Shown here in pieces: positions 35,401 through 48,000 of a DNA stretch of 64,000 nt. The notes beneath the pieces were generated by a model, which worked only from the letters and a program-made list of their open reading frames with translations, searched no databases and was not told the DNA's origin. How positions within the stretch are numbered: the first letter of the stretch is position 1; every line of letters starts with the position of its first letter. The translations under genes were made by a program, and so were the position numbers. Source of the DNA: Spirochaetaceae bacterium (GTDB lineage Bacteria > Spirochaetota > Spirochaetia > Treponematales > Treponemataceae). The stretch spans positions 62,001-126,000 of the forward strand of contig JAFZVC010000026.1 in assembly GCA_017618015.1 (NCBI GenBank), in the 5' to 3' direction.

Positions 35401-35976
35401 TTTCTCGAAAACGGCTTTTTTGTCGTCGGTCGCCTTTTCGACCGCTTTATGCTTAAGGAAATCCTCGAATCCGTAGGCGAATGCCTCCGCGCTGGTGTCC
35501 TGTGTTCCGTCTGCGAAAGTATAAACGCTGTTCTGCCAGTCGCCGTCCTTGACCTGGAACGCCTTCTCAGCGTCGTTTTTAAGTTTTCCGGTGAGCTGTG
35601 CCTGCCAAACATGGGAAAGCTCGTGGCACCATGTGGAGAAATCGGCGGTCTTTGAGGCATAAATAACAGCCCTTACGCCGTCGCCGAAATAACGTGTGGA
35701 GACGGCTCCGTTTATACCGTTTCCCTGATATAATGCCGCAACTCCGGCATCCCTTATGTCGCCGAAAATACCGCCGGGGAAAGTATCTCTAATATAATCA
35801 GAAAGACTGATTCCCATAGAGGCGGCTCCCGCCTCGAATATGGCGACAGCCGCAGCCCTCTCTTCATCAGTGAGATTAGGCATATTCTCCCTGATTTCAT
35901 TAGCGAGGTATATACGTGCCTTGTCGTTACCGTCAGTCACAGTATCGTTAATTATGTTGTCATCGTCTTTATCCAA
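32476..35976 (-). CDS. Polyvalent protein with two zincin motifs and internal repeats
   Basis: 1166 residues. An N-terminal region has HELSHVWQ (about 130), a HEXXH motif; a second zinc-type motif is AHEIQHVIQAVEYSG (about 440), in a context matching the large-polyvalent-protein domain with HEIQH and a following GEVEARNVARR segment. Residues 700-770 and 810-880 are internal repeats sharing YYHISDIENQDRV and LCxxxGYxYxPxP. The C-terminus is basic (RSRSQTQS, RNRSRRHDID). The start is a TTG after AAGGGG. It is the last gene of the leftward arm. Peptidase activity is inferred only from motifs. Confidence 0.75.
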   Translation of the reverse strand: MDKDDDNIINDTVTDGNDKARIYLANEIRENMPNLTDEERAAAVAIFEAGAASMGISLSDYIRDTFPGGIFGDIRDAGVAALYQGNGINGAVSTRYFGDGVRAVIYASKTADFSTWCHELSHVWQAQLTGKLKNDAEKAFQVKDGDWQNSVYTFADGTQDTSAEAFAYGFEDFLKHKAVEKATDDKKAVFEKFADYMSRTYNGMAENIRISDDIALVYNAFVQLDDNVLANAEKAVRIEKQMKNASQYSFAQQEIEKKGIIQNNPLQFQLVGERSILRMAESEEKERMLSDLSAAKLMDEKYKNMDPASKVLRIRFATGWEKSADGRWKYETDDSMSRIKSGSLIEKMLNTSPDMLAELSERTPLVLADVLDAPEIFEIFPFMRNVSIHFYSDKNPFRAVITPEGIKLNTCYLKKEDGEKGLKGVLAHEIQHVIQAVEYSGSKGLQGNDIKTLYDDIKGAMKALDGNHYDYDTSSLRDGLDTYMRDIGEVEARNVARRITMSYSERRHNTLESTEDIPHNIMFQRSDRNKKADNVLTDDNDRRKNMSDTNDTQIRNDEDIKKLLASKLTAAADKINLNADNWKAVNEILRMFEDIADGKVNNSDLDRPAGLNDGIAPSLEEHGHGGIEEAFRSFSSGESLFALSNYEQFYDNLLDGGIVDADDEVLLVTRSEAESLGLKLRKNAQNVVMVHDPDENHEYSWEENYYHISDIENQDRVLELCLEKGYRYKPVPAKDTVQEHVHENPVSMRTRSFFSGSSIGSFDGGEYNSFVKNLTRRNFIGNEDQIYLLSEKDAEKLDLRINEDAEFLLSKDNPPVKYYHVSDVKNQDRVERLCRDNGYKYNPLPEPLPDLKLDKIAMIVNGKLQEYDHLMLYSMDGTSYTFGDANSFLNDSSKPGRFVTMEKDKFEKIRQASLKAEIRPMRGVDEQVFITTQYDDFFKCRANNHLNFRHNLEVLSRKEANSPIDAIKIAQNLINTMTPAEQAETKRTLSLYKRRDQTFNQLIVDFYHEGVEKVPLNKDYVLKYRSDKLIKPYNDVISHPGKKIEADRSLVYTVDGERRDMNLEVGQTLHGIKFDTQKLFGKGKESMSLDNLQVISASKESNSVTLMDPEKNTYIEVRRDMLLEQYKTQVENEMKRSRSQTQSVGNERQDIERNRSRRHDIDLTRS

Positions 35977-35994
35977 TTATTTCCCCTTATAAAG

Positions 35995-36010
35995 TGCGCA
36001 ACGTTGCGAC
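35995..36010. repeat. Element palindrome upstream of the 1166-residue gene
   Basis: TGCGCAACGTTGCGAC contains the core CGCAACGTTGCG. It sits in the 38-bp gap between the two polyvalent genes, a few bases upstream of the AAGGGG ribosome-binding site of the leftward gene. Confidence 0.7.
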
Positions 36011-36014
36011 AACC

Positions 36015-39000
36015 TCAGAACAGGCTGAGCTGGTCTCCACCGGAACGGACGTTCTTGTCCTCCGGACGTTGAGGAACGGGTTTCGGCGAAGACGGAGCCG
36101 GAGATACCGGCTTTTTTTCAGCCTCATTAAAAGAACGGCTTCGTTCGGTATATTCCGGTTCAGGTGAAATGCTGACGCTTATTTTTCTTGATGAAGCCTC
36201 CCTCTCGGCTTTCTTCTTTAGGTATTTCTCCCAAGCGGCTTTAGCCTTCTCGTATTTGTAAGGGTCGCGTTCCCTGTTCTTGCACGCGGCTTGCCAGCGT
36301 TCGGTCTGTACACGCTCCTCAGTTACCTCGAACGGAACGAGGTCGCCTGATATGGTCTCGGCAAGGTTGCCGGTATCAGCCCTGCGGGATTTGAGAAGGT
36401 TGTCCTCAAGGAGCTTCATCCTCCATTTCTCCGTGACCTCTTTCTTGTGCTCCGAGCTGTCAAGTTCTTTTATTTGCTTCTCAAGCAAATCTATTTTTGT
36501 GCTTGTGGTGACGGAGAATTTTGCCGCGTCAGCGTCATTCTCTATGCCCATAGCGACAAGTTTCTTGCCGATGTTCGTAAGATTGGTCTTGCAGTCCCCG
36601 ATTGATTTGTCGAGCCTTTCGATACCGCGCTGCTGCTCGTCTGGAGTACGCCCGGACTTGAGGAAATTCGCTTCGTAGGCTGCCTTGTCCTCCGTCCTCT
36701 TGTTGAGGCGTTCGGTGAATGTTATCCGCGCAGTCACGAGGCTGTCATAGTCCTGAAGCTGTGACTCATAGACAAGTTTCTGCTTCTCAAGCTCGTTGAC
36801 TTTGTTCTGTATCTCGAAATCAGCAAGGGTCGAAGGATTCTTGATGAGGGCGAATTTAGCCTCCTGCGGGTCTATTCCGCTTACGCTCATCTTGGAGCCT
36901 GATTTGTAGCTGAACAGGTCGTCTATGCGGCTTGATTTCTCGTCATGCTTCTGGTATAGGAACGGGTCGCATGAGTCCTCAAGCAGAGGATATACGATAT
37001 GGACTCTGCCCTGGGCGTTGCCCTGACGGTGTATGCGTCCCTCTACCTGTACGCTCTCGGTCGGGTTCCAGCCGAGCGTGAGATTATAGAGCGCGATGCT
37101 GTTGCCGTTGAGGTTCATGCCCTCGCTTATCGCCGCGCTTCCTATCAGTACCTTGCACGGATTGTGAATGTCGTTGAATGCGTCCTTGACGGTATCGCGG
37201 GCTTCGTCAGTGCCGCCGGGAACTTTTTTGCCTCCCATGATAACGTCGCTTCCGTTGATGATGGCAATTGCGCTCACCGGTACTCCCTGCTTGTTGAGAT
37301 ATTTAGCCATAGTTGAGAATTCCTCGGTTCCTATGTTCGAGTAGACAATCTGGCCGCAGTCCTTGTGGCTGCGCCAGTTCTTGACAACGGTGTCGAACAC
37401 GGTCTTGAGCTTCGGAGATGACTCGACAAGCTCATCAATAGGAGGTAGCGCGATGCCGGAAGGAAGGTGCGTATAAGGGTCTATGAGCTGGTCTTCCCTG
37501 ACAAGGGCTGGCGAAAGGCTCGCCTTGTTGATGAGGTTCAGTCCCTCAAGGACAGGCGCGCGTTTCTCTCCGTCCTGCGGCACATAGTTCATAAGTTTAT
37601 GCGCGAACTCGAAAATCTCCTGCTGCAGCTTGGTAGGCTGTAAGTATACAGGGTGAACCACCCTGTCAGGACGGATTACAAATGCTTCCTCCGCGTCAAC
37701 TTTGTCGATGTATTTCTTGAGCGTATTCTGGAGTCCCTGAACGTCGTTGAATTCCTTCATTACGGAAGCGTAGACGATCTCGTTCTTGTGGGTTTCAATC
37801 TGCTCCAGCCTTGTGCTCGCGTACTGCTCGCAGAAAGAGTACAAATCCTTGATGCCCTGCTTCTCAAGCTCCTTGCGGGCGATATAGGACAGCATGCTGT
37901 AGACTTCGAGCGGGCTGTTAGTGAACGGAGTCGCGGTAAGCATGAAAACGTTCCTGTCGTTGTTCTCGCGTTGGACGTACTGCGTGACGGCGAACATCTT
38001 GGCAGCCCTCTTTGAAGGAGTGCCGCTTCCCATTCCCTGGAACTCATTCTTCTCGCCTTTTTTCGGGCGGGGAACCTTGTAGAGGTTCTTGAAGCGATGA
38101 GCCTCGTCGACGGTGACATGGTCACAGCCTGTATTCTCGAAGAACACGTAGTTGTCGTTTCCGACGGCGGAGGTGCAACCGGCATAATCGTAGATTTTTT
38201 TCTCCGCATCAGCTCTCTCGCGCGGATTCGTGCTGCTGAGAGCGTCGTTCAATGCCAGCAGGTCAGCGAAATCGTCGAAAAGGGAATCCTCGACGGTATC
38301 ACGTTTGAAGCTTATGTTGTTCAAAGCCTCGTGAGTACAGAGAGTGATACTTCCCGGCTGGAGGTTCAGACCGTGGTTGCCGTCATAATACGGCTCGATG
38401 TTTTTGAATGACATGTTGCCGAGGACGTTAAGAGTTATGTCCGGGAAAAGTTCCCTAATGTCGTTCTCCCAAGCCTTGATGACGGATTTAGGCACGAAAA
38501 TGAAAGGACGCTCGCTCCGTCCGGTCTGAATCTGGTTGACGGTCGAGACTATACCTGCGGCAGTCTTTCCTACGCCGACCTCATAGGCAAGAAGTCCGTT
38601 CCCTTTGTTCGAAAGAGCCGCCACTCCCTTTATCTGCTGCTCGTAAAGCGTGAAAGCCTGACCGTTCTTGTAACGGTTCATTCCATAAACGAAAAGAGGA
38701 AGCCGTGAATAGTCAGGCTCCTTGTTGTAATTGAATGTAAGGTTGTAAGAGGTCGTGAAAATATCCTGCCCTTCCTTGGAGAGTCCCTGTCGGAGAAAAC
38801 GTGCGAAAAGAGTCTCTGCGGCAACCTTGCGGCTGTTGGCTTTCTCGTTGGCAATCTTCTTCCTTTTGTCCTCATCCTTTATCGCGCTGTCAACCTTGAC
38901 GGGACTGCCGTCTATGTAGTCGGTTATGTCAGACCAGTAGATGTCCGGCGGAATGTCCTCGCGGCTTATTCCAGCCTGTGTGAAGTCGTTAATCTCAAAG

Positions 39001-42000
39001 CGGGAGTTGCGAGAGTCCTCAAGGTTGCATCCGGTAGCCCACTGAAGGAAAAGCTCAGGAAGAGGAAGACCGTCGATATTAAGGTTACGGACGAAAGGAG
39101 ATTTTACGGAAACGGAGATTTCCTCGAAACGGTAAGGAACAGGGACGTTGCTCTCAAGAAGCTCTCTGTTCCTGCGGTACGATTCCTCGGAAAGCTGCCC
39201 ATTATTGAAGTATTCCTCGTTTTCGGCGATTTTCTGATAAATATCGCCGGATGCGAAAAGCTCTCGGTGTATGTATTTGCCGTTTTTTTCCTCGTAGTAG
39301 TTCTCGCTTTTCCGGAGCATTTCTGATTGCGGCAAAGTAAGCTTGCTAATGTCAACGTAATTCTCGTAATCCGTTACTTCCCAGAAAATACGCTCGTCCT
39401 CATTCCAGGAAGTGCCGTAAAGCTTCGTAAACTCATCGCTGGACATAATCTCCGTTTTAGCCGGATGATACTTCTGTGAGGCTTTCTCAGGCATTATTAC
39501 GGTGAAACCGTCGTTGTCGCAGTAATGAACTTTGCCTATGGTAACGTATTTCGTGACATGAAGATTGTCATAAGCGTCACGGAATGCGTTCTCAAGGCTC
39601 TCTATCGCGCCGGAGTCAAAAGAACTCTGGTAAAGAGTAAGAAGGTTGCTCTTGCGGTTGAAACGTAGTAAAGGCTCCTCTCCGCCGTCAAGGTAAAAAG
39701 TTGAGATTATTCCGCTCTGAGTGACGTTCGCAGTATGACCGCCGAAAGATGCTTTCTGAGGTGTTCCGCTGATATCAGCGCGTGTTGAGTCCAATGCAAA
39801 CCGTGTTATTCCGTTGACAAGGTTATCATCGGGAGCTGTCGGAAGATTTTCCTTTATGAGCTTGTTGAGGACTGGTCGCGTTTGCTCGGCAGACTTGACA
39901 TCGGAGACCAAAAGCTCGCCGCCGAACCTGTCATAAAGGGCTTTTACGAAATCCTCGGTGACATAGTAATTGTTGTAAGTGACGAGAGATTTGCTGGCAG
40001 AATCAATATTGAAAGCTTTCTTTCCGTCGATAAGCACGTCAGTGCCTTTCTCTATAGCTTGACAGAGGACATAGGACGAGCCTGCCTCGAATGATACCCT
40101 GTCGGTCAGCTTGTGCGAGAGTATGTCGCCAAGGACGACGTTAGCGTCCTCTGCCCTCCGAAGCTCCGCGTTATGGAGAGATAGTTTCTCAGCATGTCTT
40201 GCTGCCTTGTCCTCATAATAAGCAATGGCTTTATCACGCCATTCATCTGCGGATATGCGGGAAAGAGCGAGCGCGGCGTTCTTTTTCGCAGCAAGATGTT
40301 TCTTGTAGTTCGCATCAACTTTTGAGGAAGGCATAGAATCATTTAGAGGATAGGAAGTCCTTTCTTGTGCAGTGCTGTCCTCAATCTCCTTGTTTTCTCT
40401 GATTATCCTGCCGATATCATATTTTCCGTCCGAAGGATAGAGAGATTCGAAGGAAGCATAATATACGCCGCATGTATAGTTGTTTTTGATGTCGTCATAA
40501 TCGCCGTTAACAACGTCGCCGATATCCTTTTGCGTGCCCCAAATTTTGTAATCCTTATAGTCGATACCGAGTCCGGCAACGAGCGTGTTCTCTGTCTTTA
40601 GCATGGCTATCTCGTTCGTCTCAGGAACGAAGAAAGGAAATTTGGTATATCTTGATATGCGGTCGTTCTTGTCCTTGAGGTAGAACTTGCCATCCTCATA
40701 GCCGACGAAAGTATCTCGGATGCGGCTGAGCTTTTCCTCATAAAATTCTACGGTTTTTCTGAGCTTGTCCTTCTGGTTGGAAGTGAGCTTCTTGAAATCC
40801 GGGGAGTTCTCGTCGAAGAACGGCGTTATGAAACCGTCCCTGTCTGAAGCCGCGATGATGTATCTGTTGTGGTTATAATGGGAGTGATACAGCACGGATT
40901 CAAGCGTCCTGACGTTGACGATGACCTTGAGGTCGCTGTCATAACGGTAAAAGCCGCTTCTCCAGTCGTCTATGGCTGATATTCTAAGAAGCTTCAGGGC
41001 ATTCTCGTTCTTATAGTCGTTGTCCGTAACCTGACCGGAAAGAAGAGCGTCAAGGACTGAATTCTTCGCTCCGCCGTTCTTGACGGACTCAAGCGCAATC
41101 TCTGCGTATGATTTTTCTACAGTTTTCTCCGGTAGTTTCTGCGGCACGTCGGACAAATCTTCCTGTTCCGCTTCCGGCGCGACATCCATGAACTCATGGT
41201 GAGACTCGCTTAAATCCCACTGGTTTCCGGCGTAGTTCCAGGTGAGCAGACGGGCGACATCCTTTTTCTCCATGCCGTGCTGGACGGCAAAAGCCCTGTC
41301 CCATACGGTATGATAATCAAGCGTATCGTCGAGAATTCCGATTACGTCGATAAGCTCCTGCTTTCCGACCTTGAATTTCCTGCTGTAATCGATTGAGCCG
41401 GTGAAAAGATTGTTGTCTTCAGGGATAGCCTGTTTCTGCCCGTCGCCGAAAGCTAAAGGAATGACCTTTGACCTTTCGAATGCCTCTGTATGATAGAATT
41501 TCTGGTAAAGAAGGTGAAGCATGTCCGCCGTCTCTTCCCTGCTGCATTGGCGTTCATTTACGAGCCATTCGAGATTATCATTGATATAGCCCTCAATGAT
41601 AGCTTCGTTTCTGGCGCGGACTGATTCAGCGCAAAGGACAGAGATTTTATCAAGCTCGTCCTGAACGGAAAGACCGTCATGAGGAGTTACGTATTTCTCT
41701 TCCTTGCCGAATCTGTTAGTACGTGTCCTGACCTGCCCGAGGATTTTCTCAGGATGGTCGTCGAACCAAGCGTCGTTACCGAGCAGACGGAGAGACTGTG
41801 AGGTATCTTTATCCTTGTTTCTCATGAATATAACGATGTCAGTTCCAACCTCGGTCGTTGGGAACGTTCCTTCCGGAAGACGGTATGCGTCGATGAGGAT
41901 TCCTTCCGTGGCTATCTTAATTTTGGCGGAGTCAACCTGTGATTTCAGGAAGCCGCTCGGAACGACGTAAACAAGAACGTCATTCAAACCATAATTATTC

Positions 42001-45000
42001 AATGATTCTATGCCGCGGCTTAAGAAATATTCCTCGTAGCGGTCGAACTCCTTGCCCTCGCCTTTTCCGTGCCAGGAATCCTTGTAAGTGCCGTACGGCG
42101 GGTTCCCTATAACTATGTCATATTGAGGCATCGTATAGTTCTTGATTTTCGCGATGCCGTTTTTGTCGAAGAACTGAGACTGGAACGCGCCGTGAATGAC
42201 GTTCGCGTCCGGATGAAGGATACGGTTTATACGCGCGGATGTCTCGTCAATCTCGTACATTGTGAACTCGTTGTCCGGGCGGTTGTTCGCGAATTTTCCT
42301 GTACCGGCGGACGGCTCAAGGACTCTCTTCGCGCCGGGTCTGTATGCGTCGGCTATCTCCCAGACTTTTTCGATTAAGTTGTCAGGAGTGTAGAATTCAT
42401 TGAGGACTGCGTCGGCAGACCTGCCGGATTCTCCGGTTCCGCCTCCGCCCTCGTATTGGGCGAGGATAGCTTTGTCCTCGTTGGTGATTTCGGAGTCATT
42501 CTTTTTGAGGATTTCGCGGCACTGCTCGCGTATAGCCTTGATGTCCTTTTTGGAATTTGTTTTTTTCTCAGGAGCAGCGGTTTCCGAGGTTAAATATTGC
42601 TCAAGGTTTCTTTTCAAGAAATCTTCTTTAGTCATTTCCCACCAAGGAGTTTTTGTATAATCAACAAGTGCTACGGATTCTTTCCAGCCGTTAGAACCGT
42701 CGCTTACTTTTATCGGGACGGTGTGTACGCCGGGTTCATAATCCAATGCCGTGAGAATGACAAAACCATTTTTGTTTTCTTGATATAACCATTTGTTTAT
42801 GCCGGGGAACTGACCGAAGGAGTGATTCAGATAAACATCCGGTTTTTTATTCTCACGGGTCAAGTTTTCTGACCTGTCATGCTCTTTTATTTCCGGCTTT
42901 GAAAGTCCTGTGAAATGGATATGAGAGGAAACAAAATCAGCCGGAGCAGCTTCTTTTTGGACGGAGTTTGACGGTGAGACAAGAGTATAGGTGAAAACTC
43001 CGTCGGCAAGAAGCTGTTTGAGACCCTCGCCGAAAGAAGACCTGCCGGTGTTTCCGGCGACATCAAGCTTGTTTCCGTTCTTGTCGCAGCGGTACATCGA
43101 AGCCATGAAATCATCTGCTTCGAATATCTTCCAGTAGGAATCCTCATTGTCTTTGACTATGGTTCCGACTTTGATGCCGAGCTTTTCGATATTGTCGGCT
43201 GTGATAATGACAGGTCGGGATTCTTCTGAAAGTTCTGCAGTAGGCTCGGTTTTGTTTTCCTCCGAGGGGAAAAGCTCTTTCTCCTTGTCGAAAAGGAAAT
43301 CCGGATATTTAACTTTTGCTCCAGCTTTGACAAGCTCATGATAAAGCTCCTTGTAGGCGGATATGTAAGTCCTTGACCTTTCGTCCGGTTCCCGAAGGTT
43401 ATTTATGAACGTGTCGCCGAAAATTTTGAGGTTTATGTCTCCGTCGTTGTCACGTACTGCTATCGATATGCCCTCCGCTGACCATTCGTCGCTGAAAATT
43501 TTGTCTCCCGGAATACTTAAAGCGATGCCTGTGTCGGGGTCGTTGAGTTCAAGGTATTTCTTTGCAGCTTGTTCCGCTGTGAGGTTAATTACAGGCTCGA
43601 ATCCGCCCGTGCCGAATTCAGTGTTGTCCTTGATTACAAAAGAGTATTCGCGGGGTTTTGTTTCTTCGGCAAGGGCTGGATTCTCGATACCGTGAAGGCT
43701 GTTGTAGGTGGTTGTGATGAAGTCAATTACTTCCTGCTCGTCGGGGTCTACAAAAACTCTTTGTCCGTCCCGGCGTTCAAAGTCACCGAGATTACAGCGA
43801 AGATAAAGGTTGTCGGAAAATCGTTCGGTATAAACTAAATCCGGAGAAGTACCGTAAGATACAAGGCATTCTTTCGCCGAGTAAATGGCAATTTCAGGCG
43901 AGGCAGCGTTCTTGATTATGTCGGTGAGCATGTTCATCTGGATATCGACATAATCGTGATAATGAAGGCGCAGGGACTCAAAATCACGTATTTCACCGCT
44001 GTCGTTATATTTTTCCTCCGCATCGTTGAGAACAAATGATGCTTCCCTTATCTGCGGCTCGTAGATGTTCCGGAACCTCATATAAAGGTCTACGGACTTA
44101 ACATAAGTGTCATTACTTTTGAAATTCGCAAACTCACCATAATAACCGTCTGTTCTTATATTCTCATAATCAACGCAAGGAAGACCTCCGTCCGTAGGAA
44201 CGTAGAACCTTCCTGTATCTACACAGTAGAAAATGTCAGCATTGCATTTATCCCTGCCGCCAGCGGCATCATAGAAATCATCGACATTAAAATCTTTGTC
44301 TGACGGATTGTCCTTGTTTACTGCGGCTTCTTTCCAGTCAAGGTTCTGTGCTATTATCGTCCAATCAAGCTCGGCGTTGTATCTCGCTAAAGGGGAAGAT
44401 TCCCTGAATGAGCGGAAAGGAATGTATGTTTTACCCTTATATATAAATGAGTTATTCTCATGTACTGATTCGTCAGGAGTAATTTCATGAGAGACAGAGA
44501 CAGAATCGTTTGTCGCAACGTTGCGGCTGATGACGTTCTCATTAACTTCATGTGCTTCTTCAAGGGCTTTTATCCAGCCTGTATATTTGTTTACGTCGTA
44601 TTCAGCCTGTTTCTTGTTGTATTCGTAGGCTTTACGGAATTCTTGCACGGTCTGGGGAGTGTCAAAGCCTGTAGTGTTACGCGCATAGAAATTTTCCCAG
44701 GTGTCACTGCTCATTTCCTGAGCGAATTTAAGGCTCTCGGTGAAATTCTCAAGATTCTTGTTGATTTCATCGGCAGAAAATGCTTTGGATAATTCCTGCA
44801 TTATTTTGTACTCAGATTCGATTTCTTTTTCCTTTGTAAAGTATTTAGTTATCTGGGTACCGTTCATAAGGTCTTTAATTGGCATAATAAGGAACTCTTG
44901 AATGAGTTTATATGCTTCCTGACCGTCAAAAATTTCTTTTTCGTTTTCAACTTTAGTGAAAATAGTTCCGACACCAATTTCAGTGCAAATATATGCCCAA

Positions 45001-48000
45001 CATTCATTGTCCCAATTTATTACAGAGTTTTTAGTGAGATTACCGTCGCGCTCAAGAATCTTGTCGAGGATTTCATCAGCCATTTTACCGCATATTCTGG
45101 CGTGGACTTCGCTCATGAGAAGGTTCTCATCGTCGGCGATGTCAGAATAATTCGGGTCATTTTTAACTTCGTTCCAGAACTTGGTCTTTGTTAAGATATC
45201 CTTACCTTTCTGCCAAAGCTCAGGATTAGTTCGCTGAATGTAGTTGTCCCATAGATGAGTGTATTCATGAATGGCGACCTCGGAATTCATTATTTCGGGA
45301 TTGAGGTATATTTTATCGTGGTGCGCAAAACCATATATATTGTTATTTTGTTTATAAAATGATAAATTCATTTTGTTGACAAAATCAGACTTATGCATTA
45401 TATTTGTATCAATAGCACTTGCTGATTTGCTAACTCGCATATAGAGCGTAACCACTTCAGCAGGTGCTTTTTCAATTTCAAGGTCATTAACATAAATTAA
45501 ATAACCGTGTTTAGTCCAATCATCAGCAAGAATATTTTTGTTTTTTCCATAAATTGACGTTACCCAATTTGCTTCAATTTCATTTCGATTTTTATTGAAA
45601 TGAAAACTCAACATCATTGGTTCACCTTTTTTGTCAAAAATATCGTAAACACCAATCAGGTAATAATTGTCAGGATTATAAATATTTGTCCTAGATAAGA
45701 AAATATAACGAGGATTGCTTATATTCTTAAAAACTTGTTTTGCTTCAAAACTTGTAAATTCTCCTTTATGCCCATGAGTACGTCGTTCACCAAATTTTTC
45801 TTTTTCTAAGAAAAATGCTCGTGCAAGCTTTTGTTTATATATATTTACAGGATAATCATCCAGACCACATTCTTTTAAAATATAAGGTGTCTTTTTTGAA
45901 ATCTCTATGAAATTATCCTGTGATTCAATATCATTTATAGTTAATTTGTCAATTTCAGAATCGAGATTAACATCATTTTCTGAGATAAACAAATTTTCTA
46001 TTTTGTTTTCTTTTGCCATCTTCTGCAGAATAGTCTCGCTTTCAAGAATCCTGTCGAACTCCGCCTTGTCGGTGACGACCTCGATTCCAGCGTCTGCAAG
46101 CTTATCGAGGATGAAATTATCTTTGACGATATCTTTGACAAAAATTTTATGTATCGGGAAATAGCCTTCCGTGAATTCGATTTTATGGGAATCCAAATTG
46201 TACACTCCGACACCCTGATAATAAGGATTACCGTATTCATCTTTGTGATAGTCATTCGAAAGGTAATCTTTGGCATTTTTGATTGCTTCTTCAAGGGTAG
46301 CATAATCTTCTTTTGAGTCCGCTTGACTGTCGGTGTCATAAGTTGTTATCTCATATTTACGGTTAACAACCTTCTTTTCAACAGGATTTTCTTCAAGAAG
46401 GTTTTTGACGAGATAACGGTCATCTTCCCTCGTAATCTCGGCGAAATTACCGACGGCATAAGGAGCCGGAATAATACCGGGAATAAGATTCTCTGCCTTG
46501 TTGAATGTCAGACCAGTGGAAATCACGTTGTCAATCAGATAGACTTTATCGCCTCCTTCTTTCCAGAAACGAATTGTAGATTCATTAGCATTTTCAAGAT
46601 AAAACTCAAGTACAGGCTCTTTGCCGTTTTTCTTCTGCTCATATAACGTATCATGAGGCTTGCATCTAAGAATATCCGCGACTGGTGATTTGGTTTTACT
46701 GGAAATCACAAGGGCTAAATCCAATGTGTACTCTGCTTTTCCAGTATGTTGCGGAGCCGGAACAAGGATAGAGTTTTCGTTAAAAACTCCCTGGCTGACA
46801 AAATAATCGGCAATCTGCTCGATTGCTTTCTTGTATTCATCGGAGTTTGGCGAGGCTTCTTTTATAGCATGGCAAAGCTCCCTTGTGCCTTTGGAGTTGT
46901 AATAGCTTCTAGCCGCAAGACCTGAATATGGATTCAAAACCTCAATCTCAAGGTTCTCGTTGAGATAATTGATTTCTTTACCCTTATAGTCAGGATCTTC
47001 CTCAAAAGTCTCTTCGGTAACGAAACTGAATGTTTTTTCGTCAGTATTCAGAACGACATAGGGAGCTATATTTGTAAAAAGACTCCTCTTTAGCTCCTCA
47101 AAAGAAGGAACCTTGGAATGCGGAACCTTGAAAACGTAACCGTCGTTTTTAAGCTTGTCGATTATGGATAAATAGACAGTTTCGGTTGAAGCGATATAGA
47201 CATCGAGTTTATCGTTATTTTGAGTCTTCTCGGAATTAAGTTTGTTTACATCATAATCAATGATAAGGTTTCCGTTCTTATTGAAGAACACTTCGTTATG
47301 ATTCTCAAGGAAATCATCTATTGCGTCTTCCGGAGAATCAGCAGCTTCTATGTCAATTCCAAAAGAAAGGGCATATTCGGCAATCTGTCCTCTGGCGTTG
47401 TCCTTCGCGGTAAGTTCAGGGTCTCCAAATCCTTTGCCCATAGCGGCATTATATATATCGTCCCAGGAGAGCCTGTCTTTCAGTGACTCGGCAATCGCCT
47501 CCACGTTGTTGCCTGTCTCTTTGGCTATATCAAGCGGCGATTTGTTGTTGAGGTAATCGTAGACTTCATCGATGTAGTTGCCAAGGATTTCTTTCTTGTA
47601 ATCATCATTGCCGTCCAAAAGCTTTCTTGCTAAATCAGATTTATTGCCTTTATTCCATTCGGCAATCAGGATTTCACTGACTTTATCAAAATATGCGGCT
47701 TCAAAAAGGTCACGGCTGTTTACAGATGCACTCTGCCGGAGTTCTTCGTCTTTCTTACAAGCGTCATTTATTAAGCTCACGAGAATTTCTTGTTCGGAAA
47801 CATCGTTGTTTTGTTCATGCTTCTGTTCCGCGAACTTCGCGTACTGCGGGAAAAAGTCTGGATGTTCCTGGTAAAGATAACGCTCGACGGTCATTCCCTC
47901 CGGGATATGGTAATCAACCTGCATCATAGGGATTCCCTTGATTTCGTTGATGTCGAGATATCCCCACTCCGCAAACGCATAATCGCCGTTGAGACACTGG

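Noticed and set aside
38818-38832. Possible further copy of the CGCAACGTTGCG palindrome
   Set aside because: GCGGCAACCTTGCGG matches the core at 10 of 12 bases and sits in coding sequence; too degenerate to count.
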